From: Sophora flavescens
Taxonomy: Eukaryota; Streptophyta; Magnoliopsida; Fabales; Fabaceae
DNA length: 64,000 bases
Direction of reading: 5' to 3'
Assembly (NCBI GenBank): GCA_030762895.1
Contig: CM061063.1
Span: 75,513,836 to 75,577,835, forward strand
Position 1 is the first letter of the stretch. The number at the start of each line of letters is the position of its first letter. Positions 30,825 to 41,267 of the stretch are shown here, one piece after another. The notes under the pieces were generated by a model. That model was given only the letters and a program-made list of their open reading frames with translations. It had not been told where the DNA came from and made no database searches. Position numbers and translations under genes: made by a program.

Positions 30825-32332
30825 GTCTAAGGTGTTGTGATTGAGCATTCAGACTGCGTGTCCTGTGTTGATGTTGAGTAATTTCAAGTGATGAAAATTA
30901 TGAATGGTCGTTAGCTTTGAGCTTCAACAACGAATGAGATTGAACACAAAGAACACATCTTGAATGAATGTTTTTCTTCATGCATTTAGACAGACGTGCC
31001 TCACAGGTTAGTCACTTCGGTGATGCCCAAGCAGGGGCTATTATATAAGTCATGACGGTGATGTCCAAACAGGGACTTTAGTCACGACGGCGATGTCCAA
31101 GTGGGGGCTTTGAGTTTGATCAACTCTTAGAAAGATAAAGGGATCTCATGAGATTAAGTTCATAGAGCCGGAATATTGAAGTGTCATGCATAATCTTTAT
31201 AAAAACTGATTGTACGGGTATGACACCCATTGATATAATACTTGTTGTTTTATCTATTAATATTTGGTAAATGTTAATATGTTGATGTGATGCATGTATC
31301 ATGCATATGGTTATTGTAATCAATCCATATATTGATATCTCACTCTTGCACATCTTCTTGTTATTTCTCTTTGCTTTTCGGCATCGCTGTATATCTGAGT
31401 TTAGATGCATCCGATCATCCCCTTGGTACCGTCGGAATCGAAAACTGAGATCTTCGATGATGCGGGGAATGCGGGGGCGTGGCAGATTCACCCCGGATCT
31501 ACATCGGCTACCTATCATGGACCGATAACCACGCTGAAGAAGAATGCCGAGGGCGAACCATGTCGCAGAGTTCAGACAGTTGAGACGAGGAGGATTGCTC
31601 TCCCACCACCTTGGTACTACTTACACGTGCTACAGATGAATGGACAGCTACAAGAGCACCCGCCTCTAGGGGTACCATTACCTGGAGTGGAGCCGGCTTC
31701 ACCGATTGAGGAGGACCCCGAGGAGTACCTGGAGGATGAGCCTGTGTACCACGTCTTGGATCACGACGATGATCTTGATGAGGTGTCGGAGTACGTGCTT
31801 GATGACGATCAGAATTTTTTTGATTCCGACTATCCTGATGAGTGCGGAGACGTTGTGGACCCATCACCTGGGGTCTCTTCTTGTGGGAGTGTTCGTGGCG
31901 AGTCTTCCTTTAGTTGTTAGTAGTGGCCAGCTTAGGGGTGTATATTTTGTGGTTAGTCTGTCTCGGTCCGACTGTATTTGGCTTCTTAGAGCCACCCTTT
32001 TGATGTGTGGTTCCGGACCCTCCCCCTATTTTGCTTTACTTAGTTTACAGTTGTAAACTTTATGTTCTATAATTCTGTTACTACTGGCCATCCTGATCAG
32101 GTCCTAGTTTCTGTACTAAACTCTGAATCCCATATGGATAGATTATATATATATATATGATGCTTATATTTCATGTTCTGAGTGTTCATCATTTATCCTT
32201 TTTTTTTTAAAAAAATATCACCATTTTGAGAATACTCACTTATTAAGAAAATGTCATTTACCGGAAGCAACCAGCAATTTAATTATTTTATTTTTCGCAA
32301 CGGGTAACAAAGTAACGCCCCAATTTAGGGCG
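30825..32332 (+). mobile_element. Ty3/gypsy LTR remnant (Tekay/chromovirus-like)
   Basis: The right end AACGCCCCAATTTAGGGCGTTACA, and the block GGAAGCAACCAGCAA just inside it, match the reverse complement of the end of the 4-kb LTR at 54797 (GAAAGCAACCAGCAA... GGGTGTTACA). A CCAGCTTAGG(G/T)TTG-like block also recurs at similar spacing. So this is the 3' part of a related LTR in plus orientation. Three short repeats based on GACGGYGATGTCCAA lie at about 31010-31110. The left end is lost in or near the gap. Confidence 0.6.
31405..31920 (+). CDS. Unknown acidic ORF inside gypsy LTR remnant
   Basis: This is an uninterrupted 171-codon frame in a GC-richer island. The protein starts MHPIIPLVPSESKTEIFDD and has a proline-rich middle (ALPPPWYYLHVLQMNGQL). 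The C-terminal half is strongly acidic (IEEDPEEYLEDEP, DHDDDLDEVSEY), and it ends in a Ser/Cys-rich tail. No catalytic domain is recognised. Its location suggests an LTR-borne frame of the gypsy family, or captured sequence. Expression is unproven. Confidence 0.4.
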   Translation: MHPIIPLVPSESKTEIFDDAGNAGAWQIHPGSTSATYHGPITTLKKNAEGEPCRRVQTVETRRIALPPPWYYLHVLQMNGQLQEHPPLGVPLPGVEPASPIEEDPEEYLEDEPVYHVLDHDDDLDEVSEYVLDDDQNFFDSDYPDECGDVVDPSPGVSSCGSVRGESSFSC

Positions 32333-32439
32333 TTACAATAACCAATGTAATAATAGTATATGAGAATCCAATCAAATTTAAATATTAAAGCAAATATTAC
32401 TGATTTGGAAATAAATGTAAAGAATCAATGCAAATATTT
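32333..32439. other. Short AT-rich spacer
   Basis: Nothing recognised between the gypsy LTR end and repeat array B. Confidence 0.5.
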
Positions 32440-33290
32440 TCAAGATGAGAAATAAATTAAATAAATTTTCAAGATATAAGGAAAAAATGTGATAGACAAG
32501 TATAATTTCTAAAAATAGTTAACTTGCATGAGGAAAAGATGGAAAAAAAATCAAATAAATTTTCAAGTGTTAAGACAAAATGATATGATAGCTAAATATA
32601 TTTTCTAAACAGGGTTAACTATCCCGGCCCAAAGAAAATAGAAGAAACAAATAAAATAAACTTTCAAGAGAGAAAAAAAAATGATATATAGATAAATATA
32701 TATTTTAAAAGTGATTAACTTTCACAAGAAAAGATGAAAAATAAATAAAAATATTTCATGAAATATGATTTTTTTTCGTTCATATGATAGATAAACATAT
32801 TTTCTAAAAATGATTAACTTGTACTATAAAAAATGATAAATAAATCTATTAGATTGCCAACAGAGAATAAAAAAATAATATGATAGATAAATATATTTTA
32901 TAAAAATATTTAACTTGCATGGGAAAATTGGATAAATAAATCAAATAGATTTCCAAGAAATATTTATAATAATATGATACTTAAATATATTTTCTAAAAA
33001 TGATTAAATTTAATAGGAAAAAGAAGAGAAAAAAATACGTAGATTCTAAAGAGAGAATAAAAAATAATATGATAGATAAATAAATTTTTTAAATGGTTAT
33101 CTTTCACGGGAAAATAGGAGAAATAAATCAATAGATTTTTAAAAGACAATAAATAAATCGAATAGATTTTTAGGAGAGAATAATGATAATATGGCACATA
33201 AATATATTTTCTAAAGATTGTTCACTTCAATAGAAAAAAGTGGAGAAATAAATTAAATAAATTTTCAAAAGAGAAGAATACGTTTGATTA
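32440..33290. repeat. Degenerate tandem array B (same family as array A)
   Basis: Eight or nine units of about 95 bp carry the same block order as array A: AAATAAATCAAATAGATTTT, AGAGAATAAAAAATAAT, GATAGATAAATATATTTTCT, AAATGATTAACTTGCATGGG. The ATTAACTT-like block recurs near 32516, 32613, 32709, 32812, 32908, 33001 and 33094. No Helitron-like terminus was seen at its right end. Confidence 0.65.
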
Positions 33291-33862
33291 CCAAGATATT
33301 GAGAAGAATTTGGTATTAGAGTTTAAATAAATTACATGTAATTGAGAAATAATTAATTAGCTTCAAATATAGTTGTAGCTTTGACAACATATATTTACAA
33401 CATCTTTTTGATTAATCACAATCTTTTTTATTTTGTTTATACACCTCATCTTTTTGTATTATCATTGAATTTAATTTATTTTCAAATAAACATCTTTTTT
33501 CAAATAGTAACATTTTTCCTTTATTTTTTCTTCACATGTAAACATTTTTTATATCTATCTTTTTATATTGCATAAATTTTATGATATTCCATGTGAGTCA
33601 CACAGATAACATACTAAAGTACATATTTACAAGACAACATGCGATCGATGGCAAAGACAAATTAATTTTTTAACAATTTTTGGTATATAATTTCTCAAAA
33701 AAACAACAAAAGCATGAAATCATCAATTACATATTTTTTTTATAAAATCTTTTAAAAATAATATTTACCCCCTAAAATCCATAGAACCCAATCATCCTTG
33801 AATGTCTGTGGTAAAGATTCAAAACTTAGTTCATCAAAAAACAAAATAATTACAAAAACTTA
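33291..33862. other. AT-rich spacer
   Basis: No gene recognised. A 64-codon hydrophobic frame at 33381-33575 is a low-complexity artefact of T-rich sequence. TTA at 33860-33862 is the left target of the MITE that follows. Confidence 0.4.
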
Positions 33863-34916
33863 GGGTGTGTTTGGTTTGGGGGTTGGGGGGATGGATTTTA
33901 GGCTCGTTTGGTGGTCCGGATAGGGCGGATAGGATAAGAGAGCGGAATAGGAGTAGGATATGATATAAGCATGATAAGTTATTATCTTATCCGAGCGTTT
34001 GTTGTCCATCGGATAACCAACTAGATAGCATTGTAATTTTATTACGAATTTTAAAATTTTCTTTTTTTTTTCTGAATGTTTTCATATTTTATTAGATTTT
34101 AGTTTTTATAATTTTTATTTTTAAGATTATACAAAAAGACAAAATTGTCCTTGTGATAAAATTAGATATAATATTTTAAAATTTTAAAATATTTTTTAGC
34201 TTAAATTAATTTTGTTATAATTTTAAATAATCATTTTTAGTTTTTACTTTACATATAGTTAAATTATTAGAATATTTTTATTTATTTTTTAGTTTTTTAA
34301 AATAATGTGAAGTAACAAAATTAGCCTCGTGACAAAATAAAAATAATTAATTATTAATAGTTTTATTATTTTATGTTTTATTATACCTTTTTTGGTAACC
34401 ATATTATATTTTATTATACTTTAATTATTTTATATATAAAATATTTTTATACTTTATTATACTATAAATCACCTTATAATATCCCGTTGAGTTCTAACCC
34501 AGCTCCCCCTCGGGATATAATTTTAACTAGATGGACATGATATGACAGGTGACATGATTGGTTTATCCTATCCTGCTGGCTCACCAAACAATAGTTTCAG
34601 ACAGGATATGATAACTTATCCTATCCTGTCTCTTTTATCCTGACCACCAAACAAGCCCTTAATGGAGAAGAGGGGAAATAATTAACATTTTCATGTTTGG
34701 TTCAAGAGTGGATGGAAGGGATTTTAAAACAATTTTACTTCTAAACCTCTTATAATTATTATTTATTTCAAAATACACAAATGAGGATATTTTAGTCAAT
34801 GTATATAAAATATTTTAAAATCACTCCCTCCCCTCCAAAAAATTGAACCAAACATAAAAAAATTTGAAAAATCCGCCGCCTCCCCTCCATTCAATTCCCT
34901 CCAACCAAACACTATC
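33863..34916. mobile_element. Harbinger/Tourist-like MITE, outer copy
   Basis: The ends GGGTGTGTTTGGTT and, inverted at the right, GATAGTGTTTGGTT are flanked by TTA on both sides (33860-33862 and 34917-34919), the target duplication typical of PIF/Harbinger. Without the nested element the original is about 290 bp. It is non-coding. Confidence 0.75.
33901..34658. mobile_element. Harbinger/Tourist-like MITE, inner nested copy
   Basis: The ends GGCTCGTTTGGTGGTC and, inverted, GGGCTTGTTTGGTGGTC are flanked by TTA (33898-33900 and 34659-34661). The subterminal parts are inverted repeats of GGATAGGATAAG/CTTATCCTATCC type. The core (34020-34500) is AT-rich and without genes. Confidence 0.78.
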
Positions 34917-34919
34917 TTA

Positions 34920-35831
34920 ATGACCTCAGGCATGACTATGGAAACCGCAAGGCCATCAAGGCTTTGGCCTCATTTTGTTTTCACTTGTTACTATCCCCAT
35001 GATTACTAATAGGAAGTATAATCTATTATTACTACCGGGCCATTATGAACATTACAATCAATTAAATGTTGTGAACATTACAATACAATGAAAAAATCAG
35101 CACCGCTTTGTCAAAGACCTGCCGTCCACATGGGAAGAACCTATTCACGAATCCCGTATGCTTTTGCATGTTAACTTGTACCAACGTGCTTAACATAGCT
35201 GTTGAGGTAAATTCAGTTTTAACTGATTGATCATATCAAAATTGCAACAGTTATTTTATTATCTATATTTTTTTTTGTAAAATTTTAATATTATCACTCC
35301 ATATTTTCTTATTTCTCTCATTCTTTTCACTGTTTTTCTCCACATCTTCATATTCTTTTGAAGACTTGAAGTGAATTTCAAAGTGGATAATTGATATCAA
35401 ATTGTTACTTAGATAAATATCAATGTGTAATTCTTTTAATAAATAATTTTGAAGCTCAAAAAGATAGAAAATTAATATGAAGATCAATAACTTATATTAC
35501 ACTAAGTCTCTCTAAAATTTTACCTAAGGTCCCAAAATTTCTAAACACGTCGACCCCATGAAGTTGGTTCGTGAAAATTAATTACACATGAGTACGATCA
35601 TATATAGTTGGAGTAATGCTACAAACACTCTTTTCACCAATTTCTCCAACACACTATTATTTGATGAATTTCATGTGAGACCATGAATTTTATATGGGAC
35701 TCAATAATCTGTTTAATGGGTCTCATATAAAATTCACTCATAATCAATTGTTAAAAAAAGTGTGTTGCTAACACTTCTTTAAAAATTGATGCTAACGTTT
35801 GCAAAACTCAATGACATGTTGATTTGATAAT
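34920..35831. other. Spacer
   Basis: No gene recognised. A 74-codon minus-strand frame at 35263-35487 is AT-driven and featureless. Confidence 0.4.
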
Positions 35832-36508
35832 GGCTAAATTACTCTTTCGGTCCCTTATCTTTATTTTAGGTTTCATTTTGGTCCATCGTTTGTTTTTTGT
35901 TCCGTTTTGATCCTCTATCTTATAAATGTTAGCCTATTTTGGTCCATTCCGTTAGTTTTGCACTAACGGCGTTAGGTTTCCGGCCGTCAGTTGTTGGAAA
36001 CCACCGGAATGTCACCGGAATCTGGGTTTAGAGAGAGAACAACCTCATTTCCCCTTTCTCTCTCTCTTCTTCTTCTTCCTCTTCCTCAATAGATCTCTTT
36101 GAAGAATTTTCCTTGAAACAGTCATTTTTGGGTATTGATTGAAACCCATCACCATACACCTTTGATTCTTTGAGAGAGAGAGTTAACACATAAGATGGGT
36201 AGTGGGTAGTGGAAGAAGGGAAGAGAATGGGATTTGTGTAGTGTTGGAGAGGAAAGTGGATGATGGGGTAGAGAGATGATTTTCAGAATTGCAGAGAGGA
36301 AGAGAGATAGATTTTCCGGCGACCAAATACGATTTCCGGTGACTTTTTTCCAGAATTCGACGACCGGAGACACTTTCTGGCAATAATGTAACGGAAATGA
36401 TCAAAATGGGCTAACATTTACAAGATAAGGGATCAAAACAGAACAAAAATTAAATGAGAGACCAAAATGAAATCTATAAAGATAAGGGACCAAATGAGTA
36501 ATTTAACC
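35832..36508. mobile_element. Long-TIR non-autonomous element (Mutator-like)
   Basis: Arms of about 130 bp start GGCTAAATTACTC on the left and GGTTAAATTACTCA inverted on the right. They continue through TTTCGGTCCCTTATCTTTA and TAAATGTTAGCCCATTTTG phrases. The terminal GGCTAAATTA and the arm style match the element at 22120. No clear 9-bp duplication was found. The centre is GC-richer and contains minus-strand frames at 36149-36404 that read like gene-derived sequence (CCGGCGACCA phrases), possibly captured. Confidence 0.68.
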
Positions 36509-36625
36509 TAATTTTGCATCATATTTATTTATTTTTTAAAAAAACTTCAGTTTTATTTTGTGGTGTGATTTTTATGTAGTTATTATTGGAATTTAATATT
36601 TTTAATGATATGATAATTTATGATT

Positions 36626-36919
36626 TTTTTTATAAACAAAAAGATATATTGATTGGGAGCACGTGGGGAACAATAACCTATATACAAGAATTTCAAAGAA
36701 AGACCAGACCTATGTAAATAGAATACTAATAAAATGGAGCATATTATACAATCCTAAAAACCAAAAATCACCCAAAAGAATAAAAATCAAACCAAAGATA
36801 ACATCTCAATTTCGAAACCCATTGACAAGAACTAGGAAGCAGCCTATGAGAACACTACCAAAAAGCCACCAAACCCATGAAAATATTCACCATGCTTTCC
36901 ATAAAAGACAAACTCTCTA
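36626..36919 (-). mobile_element. 5'-truncated LINE tail
   Basis: A poly-T run followed by ATAAACAAAAAGATATATTG looks like the reverse complement of a plant LINE 3' end. The flanks share an 11-bp duplication AATTTATGATT (36615-36625 and 36920-36930). The body of about 290 bp has no reading frame of note, as expected for a short 3' fragment. Confidence 0.6.
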
Positions 36920-36930
36920 AATTTATGATT

Positions 36931-37224
36931 GATCGATAATATGTAAATAAATAGTTACATTGATAATACGTATCAATTAAATACATTATAATATATATCA
37001 AAAGGTATTCGTCAGAGAATCAAGAAAAATATTTTTCTATGAGAAAGTGTTGTATTTATTTTTCTAATAAATGGTATGTTTAGCTTTCCCAATGTAACTT
37101 GATTTTTATGAATTTCTTAACTAATACCTTATGTCACTAGTTTGCAAGACACTTAAAACTATTATTAACATTAATTCTATACAATTACATTTAACAGCTT
37201 CACTATTCTTCAAGGCAACTTGAA
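36931..37224. other. Spacer
   Basis: No gene recognised. It ends with the left copy of the LINE target duplication (AAGGCAACTTGAA, 37212-37224). Confidence 0.4.
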
Positions 37225-37289
37225 TTTTTTTTTTTTTTGGATCAAAAAGGAAAGTAAGAAGCAACAGAAAAACAAAGAAAGTTATAATC

Positions 37290-38100
37290 CTGGTGATGCC
37301 CATGGCATCAGCTAAGAGAAGCGAATGCACCTGATGAGGACAGGAAAATCTTGAGCCAAAGAGGCACCAAACTTGGCCAACCAATCTGCACGAAAATTCC
37401 CTTTTCGCAAAGTATGCTGCATGATCAAGATCCAAGGTATAGACATAAATTCTCTTATGCGGTTGGTAAGAGGAGCATAGTGATGAAAAGACTGAACTCC
37501 TTTTGAAATAATTAAGGTCCAAGGCCATTTGTGAATCGGATTCACATATGACTGCAGGATGACCAGCTTTCAAAGCAGTATCAAGACCATGAAAGATAGC
37601 CAAAAGTTCTGCATTGAGGTTGGTTGTGAGTTGTGACTCCACAAAAACCAGAGAAGCCGCGAGTCATTCTCCATTCCAGTTCCTAATTAAACCACCAAAA
37701 CCAGATCTACCTGGTTTCCCCAATATTGACTTGGCAGAAACCATCCGTTGGGGAAATCCACTTAACTTCCCTTGAGTTATACTCTTTTTTGCTGGTACCA
37801 AGAGCTTTATTAATCAGACCGTTTAGCCTGAAGCAGTGACAACAAACAGGGAACCACGATCATGAAGAATGTTAGCCTTAAGCCAACACTTCCAATCAGT
37901 AGAGAAGAAAATTTTGTTGAAGATGAAAATTCAACAATTTCCAAATTCTTTTGGCTCTGTTACAGTCCCTGAAAGTATGGACAATTGATTCCCGAGAATC
38001 TCCACACAAATGACATATGCCTATAACAACGAAAGGCATTAGTAGGCAAATTCCCAGGTAAGTGCTTTATGTTCTCAGGTAACTTGAGTGGTCCAAGACT
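37290..38100 (-). pseudogene. LINE ORF2 C-terminal fragment (zf-RVT and RNase H-like)
   Basis: Minus strand. Near 38010-37930 it reads CHLCGDSRESIVHTFRDC, the zinc-binding motif found after RT in plant LINEs. From about 37640 an RNase H-like (RVT_3) domain follows: NAELLAIFHGLDTALKAGHP, ESDSQMALDL and, after a frameshift near 37520, RKGNFRADWLAKFG. Stops and at least two frameshifts show it is dead. It ends before the poly-A tail at 37225. Confidence 0.75.
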
Positions 38101-39235
38101 CGGTGAAAATCTTGTCGCAAAATCCGTCTCAAAATTTTTTCTTTGAATTTAGCGACAAATTTTGCTAAATTTTATCGTTAAACAATTTGTCGCTAAATCT
38201 GTCGCTAACTATTTGATTTGAATTTAACAATGAAATTACCGACAAACAAAGGATGTCGCTATCTTTGTCATAAGATGAAATCATGGATAACCTTAATTCT
38301 GTATTAGCATGGAATGTGCAGAATTGTAGTGATGATTGTTTTTGTATCTTTGTTATATTATGTTGGTACTATTTTGTTGATTGGTTCTATGCATTGCGGC
38401 GACGAGATTCATAATTTGTGGCATTTTCTTATGACCAGAATAGAACTTCTTTGTATTGGAACTAGAATTGGAATTGTGGGTGCTGCTGTACTTTTCATTT
38501 TTTCAATATTAAAGTAGATAGGGTAAGGGAATGTTTAAACACGAGTTTCAACATGTTTTCCCCAAAATTCAAAATCAGTTTTGTTGAAGTTGAAGGGTGA
38601 GTGATAGGACCTAAATGCTCTTTAATAATTTTTACATTATATATTCTGATCAGTAAGTAGCATATTTTTCTTTGATGCCATTAAGGAATTTTGTTGAAGT
38701 AGCATATTTCTCTGATCAGGACCTAAATGCCTTTCCGCAGTTGCTTCACTTCAGCGAGGCCGTTGTCAAAAAGATTGCACGTAAGGTGATTTTGTAATTT
38801 TAATTTTGCATTAGAGTTTAGAGGCTAGAGCTGTTGCATGGTGTCATCTTTTCCTGTAACGTAGCCATATGTTGTGTCAAAACTGCTTCTTTATGTCCAG
38901 GCCTGTTTCCCTTTAGATATTGTTTGAAAGAGAATTTTCTTCTTACATTGGTAGTGGAACAGATCAAACTAATTGTCTGAGAGGGGATTTTTGTTCTGCC
39001 TTTTAGGATCTATTATTTGGCTATCTAACTAAGAATATAAAAGTTATCCTTGTTGTCAAAAGTTAACAGTGTAAAAATCTAATCCATCTGTTATTTGCAG
39101 AAAGTGCGCACATTTGGAGAATTTCAAGACATATCAACGAACTGACCTTCTGATTCAAGTTGCTGGGTTTTCCCCCTTTAGCGACGAGCTAGCGACGAAA
39201 TATGCTCGTCGCTGATTTCAATTCTTTTAATAGTG
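38101..39235. mobile_element. CACTA-like non-autonomous insert (left border uncertain)
   Basis: The right end, read inverted, is CACTATTAAAAGAATTG followed by repeats of TAGCGACGA. The left subterminal part carries matching TTGTCGCTAAAT and TAGCGACAAA phrases. Terminal CACTA plus many short subterminal repeats are the CACTA hallmark. The left end (near GGTGAAAATCTTGTCGC) is decayed and no 3-bp duplication was confirmed. Cargo at 38280-39170 includes a 67-codon frame at 38314-38517, which reads like a membrane segment (VVMIVFVSLLYYVGTILL). It also includes exon/intron-like sequence of unknown origin. Confidence 0.5.
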
Positions 39236-39310
39236 CTAGCTGCCAAGCATTATCAGCAAAAATATCCTTGGATGTCCACAAAAGGAACAAGCCAACTTGA
39301 ATATAAATAT

Positions 39311-39948
39311 AGATAGAAATTTACCTATTTTTAGGTTTACTGCATAAAGTTTTTTCTAAAATTTAATTATTATTATAACTCAAGTTGGAGATATACTTTT
39401 GTAGACAAGGTCTACACCAGTTGTATAGACTATAGACTAAAACAATTAATAATTAATACTCGTCACTTTAAGCATTATTTAATTATGTGGTACAAACATA
39501 TTTATGTAGTTTTTAAAAGTGATGATTGGATTAATCTATACACCGTGTCTAACTCGTGGCTTTAATAAACTATAACAAAGTACAATAACGTGTTAGGTTT
39601 GACGAAAATAATTCAAAGGCTTTACAAAAGATAGAAATTTACCTATTTTTAGGTTTACTGCATAAAGTTTTTTCTAAAATTTAATTATTATTATAACTCT
39701 AATGTTGGAGATATACTTTTGTAGACAAGGTCTACACCAGTTGTATAGACTATAGACTAAAACAATTAATAATTAATACTCGTCACTTTAAGCATAAATT
39801 AATTATGTGGTACAAACATATTTATGTAGTTTTTAAAAGTGATGATTGGATTAATCTATACACCGTGTCTAACTCGTGGCTTTAATAAACTATAACAAAG
39901 TCCAATACGTGTTAGGTTTGACAAAAATAATTCAAAGTCTTTACAAAA
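39311..39948. repeat. 318-bp tandem duplication
   Basis: Two copies at a period of 318 bp (39311-39628 and 39629-39948) differ at only about ten positions, chiefly small indels. They are non-coding and AT-rich. Confidence 0.92.
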
Positions 39949-40187
39949 GAACATATATATAAGACCATATTAGGTGAAAATGGTTTGTATTTTAAGAAGT
40001 TGAGAATATATAATGAATCTTGATCACTGAAATTTATTTGAATGGCCAAGTTTAAAGGATGCATATTATTTTTTTAAGTGATCAAATAATCATCTTTTAA
40101 AAAAAAGTGATCAAATGATAATAAACAACTTTTAATCTTGATCATTTATATATGATTATATTCATATATGATTAGCGGGTAAAAATG

Positions 40188-41259
40188 TAGGGGTGATCAT
40201 AAACCGATGACCTGACCGAACCCGAACTATCCGTTTTGAGATTGGGTGAAACGGTCGGGTTCAAACGGGTGGCGGGTTCAAACGGGTGAAATGATCAATC
40301 GATTAAGATGGATAAGAGCAGGTGGGTTCGGTTTTGCAAAATTTGACCCACCGATAACCAAACCCGACCGAATATGGCTAACTTACCTATACCAAAAACC
40401 ATTTTCATTGGACCTGATGAATTGAGTAATGTTTCTGACCATCAATTTAGAGTTAAAAGCATTTTTGTGTCTTTGGGCCTAATGAATTCATCTCATATTT
40501 TGTCCCCAGGTCAGGCCCTAACATTCTCACCTCACCAGTCAAACATTAGTGCTTATCTTCCTCCAAACGCTACAATCAGCAGCACCTGCAGCGACACTGA
40601 TCTTCCTCCTCGGCATTGATCTTCCTCCGCAGCTCCGCCAGCGGCGCTTCTTGCTCTTCCGACCTCTCTTGCTTCTTTCTCCTTTCTTGCTTCCTTTCCT
40701 CAGTGACAGTTACGGTCCGCAGAGGAGCTTTCGGTCAAATCGAGACGATGGCGACGACTCTTTCGCTTCAGCTTCCGACCGCCACGCCGAGACGACGACG
40801 ACGACTCAGTCTCTCCCGCTTCGTGTTGTCTTCTCCGCTCAGATCTACACGACGGTGACGGTCGGGTCTAGTTGGTGTTGTCTTCTCCTTGCAAATCTGC
40901 ACGACGGCGATGACGAGTTGGGTTGGTGGTCTTCTCCTTTCGTAGATCTGCAAGACGCCGGGGTTGGGTTGCGGTGGTCCGACGCGACGAAGCACGGCGG
41001 CGGCCTGGTTCGACGTTCCTTACTTCCTTTCATCTTCTCGATCCCTCTCAGCCTCTCTGACTGAATCTCTTTTCTTTTCTTTTTTCTGAAATAATAAATA
41101 AAAACAATAAAAAAATTTGATCTGTTGCAAACCACCGGAATCGAACCGCCACCCGACCAACCCGATATATAGATGGGCGGAAGCGGATTTCATTTTTCGC
41201 GCATCGAATCCGTCCGAACCCGACAAATCCCACCCGAACCCGCCCGATGCTCACCCCTA
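40188..41259. mobile_element. hAT element with GC-rich cargo
   Basis: An exact 8-bp duplication TAAAAATG (40180-40187 and 41260-41267) flanks inverted ends TAGGGGTGATCA and, from the right, TAGGGGTGAGCA. Next to the ends lie repeated ACCCGAC/GTCGGGT-like phrases. The interior at about 40550-41040 is far more GC-rich than the window and holds long frames on both strands (plus 40549-41064; minus 40768-40995) without known domains. There is no transposase. Captured gene sequence is likely but unidentified. Confidence 0.8.
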
Positions 41260-41267
41260 TAAAAATG

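Larger units (their letters stand above)
37225..39288 (-). mobile_element. 5'-truncated LINE interrupted by a CACTA-like insert
   Basis: The poly-T at 37225-37238 is the poly-A tail of a minus-strand non-LTR element. A 13-bp duplication with one mismatch flanks it: AAGGCAACTTGAA (37212-37224) and AAGCCAACTTGAA (39289-39301). Coding remains match the distal part of plant LINE proteins. The 5'-most piece (39236-39288) reads LWTSKDIFADNAWQL and is separated from the rest by about 1.1 kb of unrelated sequence with a CACTA-like end. Confidence 0.72.

Noticed and set aside
38314..38517. Small membrane protein gene
   Set aside because: A single short frame in a decayed CACTA-like insert without supporting signals; mentioned only as possible cargo.
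40549..41064. Host gene in the GC-rich island
   Set aside because: Composition is gene-like, but it lies wholly within a hAT element, reads open on both strands and has no known domain.
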